A stretch of DNA of 64,000 nt from Paenibacillus rhizovicinus (GCF_010365285.1 NZ_CP048286.1:434001-498000), one strand, 5' to 3'. Shown: positions 40,884 through 49,612, counted from the first letter of the stretch. Numbers and translations: made by a program. The notes: generated by a model from the sequence alone, not told the origin.

Positions 40884-42144
40884 GGTATCGCCCTCTCTCA
40901 AGCGATCCGGAAACGATCGTTCCTTGATACATGACCGCCGGACGATTCGCTCTTCTGGCGACCGCTTCCGCCGAGCAGCTTGCTTCCACGAAGGTGATGC
41001 TCGCTTCGGCCCCCGGCTTCGGCCATGCTTGATTCCCGTCCTGGCTCAGCGGCGTCCGGCCGCCCGTTATATAGCGAAGCGAATCGGATAGCGCCTGCTC
41101 CGTGCTGAAGCCAAACCGTTCCGCCAAGCGGCCTGCGCGCTCAAGAATGTCTCCGTTGCCGAAAGGGGACCACGAATCGAAAATATTATCGCAGCCGACC
41201 GCTACCGGCACGCCTTTCGCGTGAAGGAACGGAACCGGCGGGATCGTTCGTCCCATCGGCACGCTCGTAATGATCGTAATGCCAAGCCCAGCCAACAGCT
41301 GCGCCATTTCATCCGCTTCTGTGCCTTCCATATCGCCAAGCGCGAATGCATGGCTGATCGAGACACGGCCTTGCCAGCCGGCTTCCTCGGTCAGCTCCGC
41401 CAAACGCTTGATCGTCCGGAGTCCGATACGCCCGCCGTCATGAAGATGCAAATCGACGTCCGCATTCGCTTCCACGGCTAGCTCCATCATCAGCTGCAGC
41501 GATCTTTCCATATCGCCGTCCACGGTTGCCGGATCTACGCCGCCGATTAATGCGCAGCCCCGAGCCAGCGCCTCTCTGATGAACCCGGCGGATGGCGTGC
41601 GGATGAGACCGTGCTGCGGAAAAGCGACGATTTCGACAGACATTTTGCCCTCGAAGGCAGCAATGGCTTCCTGGATCGCCTCCAAGTGACGAAGCCCGAC
41701 TTCAGGGTAAATGTCGACATGCGTGCGAACATGCGTCGAACCAGCCTGCAGCAAGATGCCGAGCAGCGTTTCTGCCCGCTCCTTCATCGTCGTTGCCAGC
41801 TTGGGCAGCGTGTTCTTCTCGATCTCGAAGCGTTCGAAGATTGAAGGCGCCGGACGAACCGGCCGCCAACGGTCGCCGAGCAGCGTCTTGTCCAGATGGC
41901 AGTGCTTCTCCACGAATGACGGCAGCGCAAGCAGGCCGCGCGCATCAAGAGCGGGCCGCGCATCCGACTTTCTTTCACCTGCCGTTGCTCCATCAAGATG
42001 CAGCGTTACCGGTGTGATTTGCGCAATCTTGCCGTTCTCGATCAACAAATCGCATAACCCCGTAGTCGTCCCCGTCACGGCGCCATTGTCGGTCATATGC
42101 CCGTTTTCCAATCGGACATTCTTCAACCAATACGTTTCCTGCAT
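40876..42144 (-). CDS. CodA-like amidohydrolase (first of a pair)
   Basis: A 422-residue paralogue of the next gene. The landmarks are VEKHCHLDKTLLGDRW (HxH), AGSTHVRTHVDIYPEVG, VDLHLHDGGRIGLRT, SISHAFALGDM and VGCDNIFDSWSPFGNGD, matching cytosine-deaminase-type TIM barrels. Tandem paralogues suggest two related substrates or a hetero-oligomer. An AAGGTGATGG site precedes the ATG. The neighbouring adenine deaminase supports a role in nucleobase or related N-heterocycle use. Exact specificity cannot be read from the sequence. Confidence 0.85.
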   Translation of the reverse strand: MQETYWLKNVRLENGHMTDNGAVTGTTTGLCDLLIENGKIAQITPVTLHLDGATAGERKSDARPALDARGLLALPSFVEKHCHLDKTLLGDRWRPVRPAPSIFERFEIEKNTLPKLATTMKERAETLLGILLQAGSTHVRTHVDIYPEVGLRHLEAIQEAIAAFEGKMSVEIVAFPQHGLIRTPSAGFIREALARGCALIGGVDPATVDGDMERSLQLMMELAVEANADVDLHLHDGGRIGLRTIKRLAELTEEAGWQGRVSISHAFALGDMEGTEADEMAQLLAGLGITIITSVPMGRTIPPVPFLHAKGVPVAVGCDNIFDSWSPFGNGDILERAGRLAERFGFSTEQALSDSLRYITGGRTPLSQDGNQAWPKPGAEASITFVEASCSAEAVARRANRPAVMYQGTIVSGSLERGRYHE

Positions 42145-42287
42145 CGTCCATCACCTTCCTGTACGTGTTCATTATGCGATCTGCAACATGTGATACAAAT
42201 ATGCTAACATGAATGAAACGAAACGAAAAATATATATTAAATTCGTTTTACTAAGGTTTTTCATATAGGTAAAGGAGTCATGCGCGC

Positions 42288-43166
42288 ATGGACATTCGAC
42301 AACTTCGTTATTTTATCGCGATTGTGGAGGAAGGAAGCATATCAGCCGCTGCGAGAAAGCTCCACCTCTCCCAACCGCCCGTCAGCCAGCTGTTGAAAGC
42401 CATCGAAGACGAGCTCGGGGCAAAATTAGTGGAACGACATGGGAAACGGCTCGAAGTGACGGAAGCGGGAAAAGCGTTGTATAAATATGCTTTGCAGCTG
42501 GATCAGTTAATGGAAGAAGCCAAAATGGAAGTGAAGGACGTTGGAAACGGGGTGAACGGCAGACTGACGGTCGGCGTGAATACGTTCTCCGTTGCGGAGC
42601 TGCCCGAAATCCTTCTTCGCTTTCAACGGCAGTACCCGAAGGTAACGTATAAAATTCAGCAAAACGAATCTGCGCATCTATGCCGTTTAGTCCGAGACCG
42701 GGAAATCGAACTGGCCTTCATTCGAATGCCGCTCGAGCTGGATGATTTTGCGGTGCTGCATCTCTATGCCGAACCGTTCTACTTGATTACATCCAATAAA
42801 CAGCAGCTGCCCGAGAACGAAGTCTCGCTCGAGGACGTTCAGAGCCTTCCCCTGCTATTGCCAAGCACACAGGGTTTAGGCGTGCACTATTTGATATTGG
42901 AGGCATTCTCCCGCTTCCATCTGCAGCCCGACATGATTGGCGAATGTTCCGATGTCGTGCTGTTAATGGACCTCGTGTCGTCCGACTTCTGTGCGTCGAT
43001 CGTTCCGGAAACGATGCTTAGAAGGCACAAGGGCTATGCGATTCAAGCGCGCAAAATCTCCGGTCCATCTGAATTGACGTCCCCGGTCGGATTAATCTGG
43101 CTGAAGAATCACCATTTATCCAAAACGGCACAAAACTTTATCCAGTTCATGGAACAAGGCAGGTAA
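42288..43166 (+). CDS. LysR-family transcriptional regulator
   Basis: A 292-residue activator. The N-terminal winged helix (residues 1-60) has the signature RQLRYFIAIVEEGSISAAAR, LHLSQPPVSQLLKAIEDELG and LVERHGKRLEVTEAGKALY. The effector domain from ~90 is complete. A GGAG site precedes the ATG. It is divergent from the twin amidohydrolase genes with a 143-bp gap, the usual LysR arrangement for controlling a neighbouring catabolic operon in response to a substrate or product. It ends in the gap holding short tandem repeats. Confidence 0.92.
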   Translation: MDIRQLRYFIAIVEEGSISAAARKLHLSQPPVSQLLKAIEDELGAKLVERHGKRLEVTEAGKALYKYALQLDQLMEEAKMEVKDVGNGVNGRLTVGVNTFSVAELPEILLRFQRQYPKVTYKIQQNESAHLCRLVRDREIELAFIRMPLELDDFAVLHLYAEPFYLITSNKQQLPENEVSLEDVQSLPLLLPSTQGLGVHYLILEAFSRFHLQPDMIGECSDVVLLMDLVSSDFCASIVPETMLRRHKGYAIQARKISGPSELTSPVGLIWLKNHHLSKTAQNFIQFMEQGR

Positions 43167-43193
43167 TCGAACAAGGAGGTTTATCGGCACAAG

Positions 43194-43247
43194 GTCGGGA
43201 ATCGGAAATAAGTCGTGAATCGGAAAAAGCTCGGAAATCGGAAAAAG
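43194..43247. repeat. Three-copy degenerate ~18-bp tandem repeat
   Basis: Three adjoining units of the form GTCG-GAATCGGAAA-AA (43194-43211, 43212-43228, 43229-43247) lie between lysR and ade. Function unknown; probably slippage-derived. Confidence 0.6.
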
Positions 43248-43269
43248 GCGAAGCACCGTGTGCTCCGCC
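43242..43269 (-). terminator. Terminator of the adenine deaminase gene
   Basis: On the minus strand GGCGGAGCAC/GTGCTTCGCC (one G-T pair) with an ACG loop is followed by five T residues, 17 bp after the stop. Confidence 0.85.
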
Positions 43270-43286
43270 GGTTACGGCTTCCTCTT

Positions 43287-45044
43287 CTACTCGTTTCGCG
43301 CCTCAACCGAAATATGCGAATATGACGCAAAATCGAACAGTCCTTTGTCCGTCAGCTTCAAGTGGGGAATGACGGGCAGCGTCAGAAAGGACAAGGTCAG
43401 CAACGGATTATACGCCCGCGAGGCACCGATTTCCGCCATCGCGTTCACCAGTTTCTCGAGCCCTTCGCATACCTCGCCATATGGCCGGTCGGACATTAAT
43501 CCGGCAATCGGCAGCGGCAGAGAAGCGAGGATTTCGCGGCCGGCTGCGACCGCGGCACCGCCGCCCGTGCGTATGACTTCCTCGATGGCAGCCAGCATCT
43601 CCTCGTCGGAAGTGCCGACTACGACGATATTGTGGGAATCATGCGCGACGGTCGTCGCGATCGCTCCTCGTTGGAGTCCAAAGCCTTTGACGATGCCCAC
43701 GCCGACGTTTCCGGTCGCATGATGACGTTCGACGACGGCCAGCTTAAGCAAGTCGTCGTGCACGGATGGCATGAACATACCGTCGTTCACTTCGACCTGC
43801 TCGATACGGTGATGGGTCACGAGCGAATTCGGTATGACCTCGATGATATGGCAACGATCCGCTTGCAGCGGAATGGCAAGATCCGCTGAGCGAATATCGT
43901 GAACTCGTATTCCAGGAAGATGATCTCTTAAGCTGTCTATCGTAGGATTCGGCGGCGGAAAAGATTCTTCCACTATGCGGCCGGCATCCACGACGCAGCG
44001 GCCGCGTTTATACACTTGATGGATCTTTACGTTCTCCAGGTCGTCGAGCAGTACCAAGTCGGCTTGATACCCGGCTGCGATTGCGCCATGCCGATGGAGC
44101 CGGAAGCACTCCGCCGCATTGAGCGTCGCCATCTGGATTGCCGTGATCGGGTCGAGTCCTTTAGCCATCGCGAGCCTTAGAATATGGTCGATGCTGCCTT
44201 CGTTCACCAGCTCGTCGATCAGTTTATCGTCCGTTACGAACAGGCAGCGCCTTGCGTTTCGCGCCGTGACGACAGGCAGCAGCGCATCAAGATCCTTAGC
44301 AACCGTCCCTTCGCGGATCATCAAATACATGCCCATGTCGAGCCGGTCCTGCGCTTCTTGCAAGTTGACGCTCTCGTGATCGGTTCGGATGCCTGCAGCC
44401 ATGTACACATTCAGCCCGTCTCGGCTGATTCCGGCAGCATGTCCGTCTATGAGGGCATCTGCCTTATGAGTCGCCGCAAGCTTATCAAGCATATGCTTCT
44501 CCGTATTCGCAACGGATGGATAATCCATGACCTCGGCTAATCCCAGCACGCGGGAGTGGTTATAGAAAGGCGCCAACTGTTCGGCGACAAGCGTCGCGCC
44601 ATTGCTCTCGAACGGAGTGGCCGGTACGCACGATGGCAGCATGACATAGCTGTCGATGGGCAGGCCTTCGGCAGCATCGAGCATATATTGAATCCCCGTC
44701 GTGCCTGCGACGTTCGCGATTTCATGCGGATCCGTAATGACCGTGGTGACCCCGTGCAGAAGAAGCACGCGCGCGAATTGAGGCGGCGTGAGCAGCGAGC
44801 TTTCAATGTGAACATGACCATCGATGAATCCGGGAACGATATAACGTCCTTGGGCATCGACGGTTTCTTTTCCCTCGTACGAACCGATTCCGGCGATGAC
44901 TCCCCCTGAAATTGCAATATCGCCTGTCAACATTTCGCCTGTAAACACGTTAACAATGCGGCCATTGCGAATGACCAGGTCCGCGGGCTCCTGTTTGGCC
45001 GCGACACGGATTCGCGTACGCAGCTTGGCATGGTTCTGTTCCAT
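43287..45044 (-). CDS. ade: Adenine deaminase
   Basis: A 585-residue manganese/iron-dependent enzyme that converts adenine to hypoxanthine and ammonia. Landmarks are the binuclear-metal GFIDGHVHIESSLL, TVITDPHEIANVAG, DGHAAGI, EGTVAKDLDAL, FVTDDKLIDELVNEGSIDHI and the C-terminal VAHDSHNIVVVGTSDEEM and LPLPIAGLMSD, all typical of Bacillus Ade/YerA. The ATG at 45044 has AGGAG 8 nt upstream; a longer reading to 45158 would run through the terminator hairpin and is rejected. Expression is predicted to be switched on by adenine through the leader riboswitch. Confidence 0.95.
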   Translation of the reverse strand: MEQNHAKLRTRIRVAAKQEPADLVIRNGRIVNVFTGEMLTGDIAISGGVIAGIGSYEGKETVDAQGRYIVPGFIDGHVHIESSLLTPPQFARVLLLHGVTTVITDPHEIANVAGTTGIQYMLDAAEGLPIDSYVMLPSCVPATPFESNGATLVAEQLAPFYNHSRVLGLAEVMDYPSVANTEKHMLDKLAATHKADALIDGHAAGISRDGLNVYMAAGIRTDHESVNLQEAQDRLDMGMYLMIREGTVAKDLDALLPVVTARNARRCLFVTDDKLIDELVNEGSIDHILRLAMAKGLDPITAIQMATLNAAECFRLHRHGAIAAGYQADLVLLDDLENVKIHQVYKRGRCVVDAGRIVEESFPPPNPTIDSLRDHLPGIRVHDIRSADLAIPLQADRCHIIEVIPNSLVTHHRIEQVEVNDGMFMPSVHDDLLKLAVVERHHATGNVGVGIVKGFGLQRGAIATTVAHDSHNIVVVGTSDEEMLAAIEEVIRTGGGAAVAAGREILASLPLPIAGLMSDRPYGEVCEGLEKLVNAMAEIGASRAYNPLLTLSFLTLPVIPHLKLTDKGLFDFASYSHISVEARNE

Positions 45045-45072
45045 CTTCCACACTCCTATTTCTGTAGGTAAA

Positions 45073-45133
45073 TAAAAAAAATCCGGATCACAAAAACATG
45101 TAGAAGAAATACACATTTTTGTAATCAGGATTT
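45073..45133 (-). terminator. Riboswitch-controlled terminator before ade
   Basis: On the minus strand a long stem pairs AATCC..GATTACAAAAA with TTTTTGTGATC..GGATT around a short loop, followed by eight T residues. Its 5' half uses the 3' strands of the riboswitch P3 and P1 helices, so the two structures exclude each other. Confidence 0.88.
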
Positions 45134-45184
45134 TACGGCTCCTGGTAGAGACCCTCAAACCATATTATTGAGGTTATACAAATT
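45116..45184 (-). ncRNA. Purine riboswitch, adenine type
   Basis: On the minus strand the aptamer reads TTTGTATAACC, P2 CCTCAA/TTTGAGG with loop TAATATGG, J2/3 GTCTCTACC, P3 CAGGAGCC..ATCCTG and J3/1 ATTA closing P1 with TACAAA. Loop L2, J2/3 and J3/1 match the add/pbuE class almost base for base. The specificity position in J3/1 is U (GATTA), which reads adenine, not C for guanine. The competing terminator downstream predicts that adenine binding prevents termination, an ON switch for adenine deaminase. Confidence 0.92.
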
Positions 45185-45268
45185 CATATCGAAGTGTCCT
45201 AACTATACAACACTGGACAGCATCAATTCAAGCGCTGGCCGGAGCGGTCGAAATCAAAGCAGCGATCG

Positions 45269-45643
45269 TTATTTCACTTCGGAGACTGCGAAGTAATTAT
45301 CTTCATGGTCAGCGAAGTTAAAGACTCTGCCGGTAGGAATCTCCATGATCTCTCCAACCTTGACGCCTTTGTTCTTGAGGTCGCTGTTCAGCGCATCGAA
45401 CTGATCCGATTGGAACATAATCGAAGGCGTTCCCAGATTCATGCCCGGGTTCATTTTGGCAACGAACTCTTTATTATGAAGAATAATGCTGGTTGCTGCG
45501 CCTTTAGGAGCGACTTCGATCCATCTCATCGGACCATTGGTTACTTCCGCGATGACCTCGAAACCTAGCTTCTCCGTCCAAAAATCTTTGGATGCGTCTT
45601 GGTCATTCACATACAACATCACTTGGCCGACTTTGTTAATCAT
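45269..45643 (-). CDS. VOC-family protein (glyoxalase/bleomycin-resistance-like)
   Basis: A 124-residue single-unit VOC protein with INKVGQVMLYVNDQDASKDF, WIEVAPKGAATSIILH, MFQSDQFDALNSDLKNKGVKV and a final FADHEDNYFAVSEVK. It is probably a dimer forming metal-binding sites between subunits. It is the third gene of an operon starting with an ArsR regulator and an SRPBCC protein. The substrate is unknown. ArsR-SRPBCC-VOC triplets are common in Bacillota and Actinobacteria, generally without an assigned role. Start ATG at 45643. Confidence 0.85.
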   Translation of the reverse strand: MINKVGQVMLYVNDQDASKDFWTEKLGFEVIAEVTNGPMRWIEVAPKGAATSIILHNKEFVAKMNPGMNLGTPSIMFQSDQFDALNSDLKNKGVKVGEIMEIPTGRVFNFADHEDNYFAVSEVK

Positions 45644-45710
45644 CCATCAAACACTCCTCTTAAGTTGTTAGTTAGGTATCAAGTAAGACGTATTCTACGC
45701 AGCCGAACGA

Positions 45711-46226
45711 TTACTTGATCGATTCCAACAGCTCGCTCAAGCGATCCCAAGTTTCGGTGATTCCTTGCAGCATGCCCATGTCCATAACGGTTTGCAGCGC
45801 TTCTGCCGACGCATATTCGGAACGGTTAACCAGCTTGGTCTTGCCGTCTTGCTCGTGGAACTCGATCTTGATTAAGGTCGATGGCATCGCTTCGTTGATC
45901 GTGCCATCGGCATCCGAGAAGTAGTCGGTATAGATAATCGTTTCCGGCTCGACGATTTCCTCGTAGATCCCTTTCCCCCAGGATTCCATGCCGAAAAAAT
46001 GACCTTGATTCTCATCCACGCACTTCATGCAGTAATGCCACACGCCGCCCGGACGGAAATCGATGATACAAACCGGGATCTCCCAACCTTTCGGTCCCCA
46101 CCAACGCTTGAGATGCTCGGCTTCCTTAAACATCTGGAATACGAGATCTCGCGGCGCATTGAACACTCGCTCCAATACCAGCACCCGATCGTTCTCTACA
46201 CTAGAAACCATTGCATTATTAGACAT
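45711..46226 (-). CDS. SRPBCC/AHSA1-family protein
   Basis: A 171-residue protein of the START-like SRPBCC superfamily (AHSA1 group). It has LVLERVFNAPRDLVFQMFKE, HLKRWWGPKGWEIPVCIIDF, RPGGVWHYCMKCVDENQGHF and a terminal GMLQGITETWDRLSELL, the hallmark pattern of these hydrophobic-cavity proteins. They often accompany ArsR regulators in two-gene units. It likely binds or modifies a small hydrophobic ligand; the identity is unknown. It lies between the regulator (26-bp gap) and the VOC gene (67-bp gap). Confidence 0.88.
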   Translation of the reverse strand: MSNNAMVSSVENDRVLVLERVFNAPRDLVFQMFKEAEHLKRWWGPKGWEIPVCIIDFRPGGVWHYCMKCVDENQGHFFGMESWGKGIYEEIVEPETIIYTDYFSDADGTINEAMPSTLIKIEFHEQDGKTKLVNRSEYASAEALQTVMDMGMLQGITETWDRLSELLESIK

Positions 46227-46252
46227 TCCTATTTTCCCCTCTCACTCTTACA

Positions 46253-46591
46253 TTATGGTTCTTGCTTATGTTGTAATTCATGTAAGTAATTGTCCAAGTT
46301 ATCCAAGCGATCTTCCATCACGTTCCGGAAGGACTGTAACCAGTTATCCATCGCCTGAAAAGGTTCAGGCCGAAGACTGTAAATCCGGCGATTCGCATCG
46401 ACTCGCACTTCCACGATTCCGCTGTCGCTAAGCACCTTCATATGCTTCGACGCTTGCGGCTGGCGAAGCCCCAGATGCTCGGCGATTTCGCCGACGGCTA
46501 GAGGGCCGTCACGCAGAAGTTGAACGATCTTCATACGATTGGGTTCTGCCAAAGCACTCAGCGTCGTCAGGTTCATGTCGGAATTATTCAT
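46253..46591 (-). CDS. ArsR-family transcriptional regulator
   Basis: A 112-residue winged-helix repressor. The recognition helix region is EIAEHLGLRQPQASKHMKVL, preceded by LSALAEPNRMKIVQLLRDGP. The classical metal-binding CxC of ArsR/SmtB is absent, so it senses something else, as is usual for the ArsR-SRPBCC type. It leads its operon. A 22-bp palindrome ~95 bp upstream is the probable operator. The start codon follows a GAGGTGAGC site. Confidence 0.9.
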   Translation of the reverse strand: MNNSDMNLTTLSALAEPNRMKIVQLLRDGPLAVGEIAEHLGLRQPQASKHMKVLSDSGIVEVRVDANRRIYSLRPEPFQAMDNWLQSFRNVMEDRLDNLDNYLHELQHKQEP

Positions 46592-46685
46592 GACATGCTG
46601 CTCACCTCAATGATGGATCCCTTATTTAATCATCTCCTTCAATCAGGATAACTTTCATCCGACGACTCAAATATACACAACAGAT

Positions 46686-46724
46686 AATATTCCTGTCAAG
46701 GAATATTCTAATCAAGGAATATAG
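46686..46724. promoter_or_regulatory. ArsR-type operator
   Basis: A perfect inverted repeat AATATTCCT-GTCA-AGGAATATT (46686-46707), followed by a third half-site AAGGAATAT (46714-46722). It lies ~95 bp upstream of the arsR start and fits autoregulation. Confidence 0.7.
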
Positions 46725-46743
46725 TTTGCATTCATTCACCAAC

Positions 46744-47694
46744 CTAATATCCATCTTCGTCGATTCGCTTCAGCAATGATCTTTCTAGTCTCACTTCGCT
46801 ATAAGTCGGCCGCCACCCTAATTTTCGATTCACTGTATCCATTGGTCCATTCGTATTGCGATTGGAAGTGTAAATACCTGCATATCCCATCTTTTGTGCA
46901 TATTCGATCCCTTTGACTTTTAAGGCTGTGGCTATCCCTTCCCCTCGAAATTCTTTCCTTGTTGCAGTTAGCCCTTGTATTAAATTCAGGGGATCGGATG
47001 GTATTCTCATCAAGTGACTATGTCCAATATATAAATGTCCCATCGTCGCAATAAAGTAGGCTTCTGGAATATTATCTTCGTGCGTCAGCATGTAATCATT
47101 AGGAGTCGTTGGAGGCAACAGCGATTCTCGCGGATAATCGTCCCAAGTTAAGTGGTGCAGCGCTTGCAATTTCTCGAAATAATTCGCATCGGAAACCATC
47201 TCCTCCGCTAACGTTGAAAGAACGATTTCTTTTGAGCTCAGCTTGTCTTTCGTATTAGTAAACGGAGCAAGGTCCTTATTAATTAGAGGCAAATAAGCAT
47301 GCATCATCCTATGGTCTTCGTGAAATCCGTATTTTTCATATAGCTGTAGGGATTGAATTTGATCATGAATTGTTCTTGCTTGAATCGCATAAGGTCCGAT
47401 AATTTCAATATCAGCGATGATTTTACTGAATAACATCTCCACGGCCTCTTGTTCAGGTTGAAATATGATTTCCACTTTGAGGATCAAGTGCGGTGAATTA
47501 TGTTGTTCCTTCACTAATCCGTATCCAATGACATGATCTTGTTCATTCGTTACGACGTACTTCTTAAGCATGCTGCTCTCTTGTAAGTTAGAAACCAATG
47601 AGTACGAACCCATTCTCGTACCATAGACGGACTCACTAATCCTCAGAATTGCTTCTAAATCCGGTTCAAGATACTCGCGTACCATAAATGACAT
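46744..47694 (-). CDS. GNAT-family protein with two acetyltransferase-like domains
   Basis: A 316-residue protein. The C-terminal GNAT domain is intact: LTATRKEFRGEGIATALKVK carries the acetyl-CoA-binding R/Q-x-x-G-x-G/A loop, then GYAGIYTSNRNTNGPM and NRKLGWRP. The N-terminal half (REYLEPDLEAILRISESVYG, then IHDQIQSLQLYEKYGFHED) looks like a second, degenerate GNAT fold. Such double-GNAT proteins often acetylate small amines or peptides; the substrate is unknown. The ATG at 47694 sits 16 bp after the upstream VOC gene, with GGGAGG 11 nt before. A reading from 47856 through the VOC gene is rejected. Confidence 0.85.
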   Translation of the reverse strand: MSFMVREYLEPDLEAILRISESVYGTRMGSYSLVSNLQESSMLKKYVVTNEQDHVIGYGLVKEQHNSPHLILKVEIIFQPEQEAVEMLFSKIIADIEIIGPYAIQARTIHDQIQSLQLYEKYGFHEDHRMMHAYLPLINKDLAPFTNTKDKLSSKEIVLSTLAEEMVSDANYFEKLQALHHLTWDDYPRESLLPPTTPNDYMLTHEDNIPEAYFIATMGHLYIGHSHLMRIPSDPLNLIQGLTATRKEFRGEGIATALKVKGIEYAQKMGYAGIYTSNRNTNGPMDTVNRKLGWRPTYSEVRLERSLLKRIDEDGY

Positions 47695-47710
47695 CCGCAC
47701 ATATCCTCCC

Positions 47711-48151
47711 TTACAAGTCCCTTTCTTCAACCGCCCGGATATAGTGCCCGTCTGGATCATAAAAGGTGAAATACCCGTAATCGCTCGTAAATACAGGCTC
47801 TCGATCCATTGGAACACCAGCTTGTTGGATCCGTTCATGCAAGGCGAGCAAATCATTCGTCAGCAGCTCGATCATCGTTACATGCCCCGTGCTGTTAGTG
47901 ACAAAGAATGAACGAGGAAAGACAAACTGCATAGGCGTGACTTGTTCCGGTTGGGTTTCCATTAAGAAAATTCCCGGACCGTTTCCGTTTTTCAACGCAA
48001 TATGGGCCTCTCCGAACTGATAATCCGCGGATAGCAACTTATAGCCCAGCACATCGCAATAAAAAGCTACCGACACTTTCAAATCCGTAACTGGAAAGCG
48101 CATGCAACAATAACCGATCACGTCCGCATCATTCGTTTTTTCATTACGCAT
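47711..48151 (-). CDS. VOC-family protein
   Basis: A 146-residue VOC protein with MRFPVTDLKVSVAFYCDVLG at the start, AHIALKNGNGPGIFLM, VTMIELLTNDLLALHERIQQ and the C-terminal YFTFYDPDGHYIRAVEE. Glyoxalase/bleomycin-resistance type, function unassigned. An ATG at 48151 with GAAGGGG upstream is preferred to a TTG at 48172. It is transcribed just ahead of the GNAT gene, and the two may form a small detoxification or resistance unit, as such pairs often do; this is inference. Confidence 0.85.
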   Translation of the reverse strand: MRNEKTNDADVIGYCCMRFPVTDLKVSVAFYCDVLGYKLLSADYQFGEAHIALKNGNGPGIFLMETQPEQVTPMQFVFPRSFFVTNSTGHVTMIELLTNDLLALHERIQQAGVPMDREPVFTSDYGYFTFYDPDGHYIRAVEERDL

Positions 48152-48266
48152 AGGCTTTATTCCCCTTCGCAAAACATAAGATTATGACTTCATTATACCG
48201 ATCATATGTTCGCATGTAAACATTTTCCTTTTGAGAAACAATCAGCTGCTTGTCGTTTTCGGAAAC

Positions 48267-48292
48267 GCAAAAAAGCCGCAATTTCGCGGCTT
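48267..48292 (-). terminator. Terminator of the VanW/MsrA/esterase operon
   Basis: On the minus strand AAGCCGC/GCGGCTT around GAAATT, followed by a T-run, ~30 bp past the stop at 48322. Confidence 0.85.
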
Positions 48293-48321
48293 ACGATTGT
48301 TTTCACGGCATGCTCTGCGTC

Positions 48322-49593
48322 TTACGAATAAACAATCTCGTTCGAGATTGGCGAAAGCCCATGCGTTCGATCGAAATAAATAAAGGCATCATATCGCTTC
48401 GACATCACGCTTGGCACGTAGTTGCCCCGTTCGCGCTCCGGATGGTAGACGACGCCGATTGCCCGGTGACCGAGCGTGATCTCGTCCAATATAGCCGTAC
48501 TTGCGTCGAAGAGGATTAATTTATCCTCTGGACCAGCTCGATGCAGCAGCTCTTCCCAGCTGTTCGGAATTGCTGGAGGAACCTTCATCACTTGCTCTCG
48601 ACTGCCCCATGATCTGCCGGCAATAACGGTGCCTTCATAGGTGCCGTACCCGATCGCATAGACGTCGTCGACCCCATACTTCTCGCGCAGCAATTGTCCG
48701 ACGTTGACCATCCCGTCCTCCGCCATGTCCGTGTAGCGGGCATCTCCGATATGGGTGTTATGCTCCCAAACGACCGCACGCGAGCCATCGCCATAATAAT
48801 CCATTAGCTTCTCGAGCGCTTCGACCATATGCCGGTCCCGTACGTTCCAAGATTCGGCATCGTGCTGGATCATGGTGCGGTAATAGGCTTCGGCTCCTAT
48901 TACGGCAAGGGCGTTCATCTCAAGGCTAAGCGCATCCTCCCGATCGACATGCGGCCCTTGCGTCTTCCATTTGTGTTGCAATTTACGAAGAAGTTCAACG
49001 ATCTCGTCCGTGCAGCCTTCACCGTACAAAGAAGCGGAGACGCCGTACCGTTGTCCATCTCGGTCATGCGGCTCGAAACATTCAAATGCCTGCTTCGCCG
49101 CAATTAAGTCCGACTCTGCTCCGGGTTTCGCTTCGAGATACGTGATGATTTCATCCATGGATTCCCACAAGCTGTACAGATCAATGCCATAGAATCCAAC
49201 CTTCTCTTCCTCCGGTTTCGAAGCGTTGTACTGGCGAAGCCATTCCGCAAATTCGATAATTTCGCGGTTCGCCCACATCCAGGAAGGCCATCTTCCAAAA
49301 TCCCGCAATGCCTCACGAACGTTGGTTCCTGCATCGTCATAGCCTTTGACATAACGGTTCAACGTATAACAAGAAGGCCAATCTCCCTCTACCGCTATGA
49401 GTCGAAACCCGTGCTCCGTGACGAGTCGTTTGGATAATGCCGCACGATCTCTATAGTACTCCGACGTGCCGTGCGACGCTTCCCCAAGCAGCACGAATTT
49501 GGCGGAGCTTGCCGCTTTGATTACTTCTGCAGCGTGTTCCGGGCTATGGTAAGGCTTTGCTAACAGCTGGATGGTGTTTATCAAATTTTCCAT
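48322..49593 (-). CDS. Erythromycin-esterase-family protein
   Basis: A 423-residue member of the EreA/EreB-like family. The active-site signature LLGEASHGTSEYY (E38, H41) is present, with LIAVEGDWPSCYTLNRYVKG, WEHNTHIGDARYTDM and GVVYHPERERGNYVPS. Family members open macrolide rings, but many Bacillota homologues have no proven macrolide activity, so resistance is only possible. ATG 49593 or 49623 could start it; the latter overlaps the msrA stop. It closes a four-gene operon with lipoprotein, VanW and MsrA genes. Confidence 0.85.
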   Translation of the reverse strand: MENLINTIQLLAKPYHSPEHAAEVIKAASSAKFVLLGEASHGTSEYYRDRAALSKRLVTEHGFRLIAVEGDWPSCYTLNRYVKGYDDAGTNVREALRDFGRWPSWMWANREIIEFAEWLRQYNASKPEEEKVGFYGIDLYSLWESMDEIITYLEAKPGAESDLIAAKQAFECFEPHDRDGQRYGVSASLYGEGCTDEIVELLRKLQHKWKTQGPHVDREDALSLEMNALAVIGAEAYYRTMIQHDAESWNVRDRHMVEALEKLMDYYGDGSRAVVWEHNTHIGDARYTDMAEDGMVNVGQLLREKYGVDDVYAIGYGTYEGTVIAGRSWGSREQVMKVPPAIPNSWEELLHRAGPEDKLILFDASTAILDEITLGHRAIGVVYHPERERGNYVPSVMSKRYDAFIYFDRTHGLSPISNEIVYS

Positions 49594-49612
49594 GCGTCGC
49601 ATCCCGTCATTG

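Noticed and set aside
43287..45158. Longer N terminus for adenine deaminase beginning at 45158
   Set aside because: It would be translated from the riboswitch terminator hairpin and adds non-conserved, cysteine-rich residues. The ATG at 45044 with AGGAG is the natural start.
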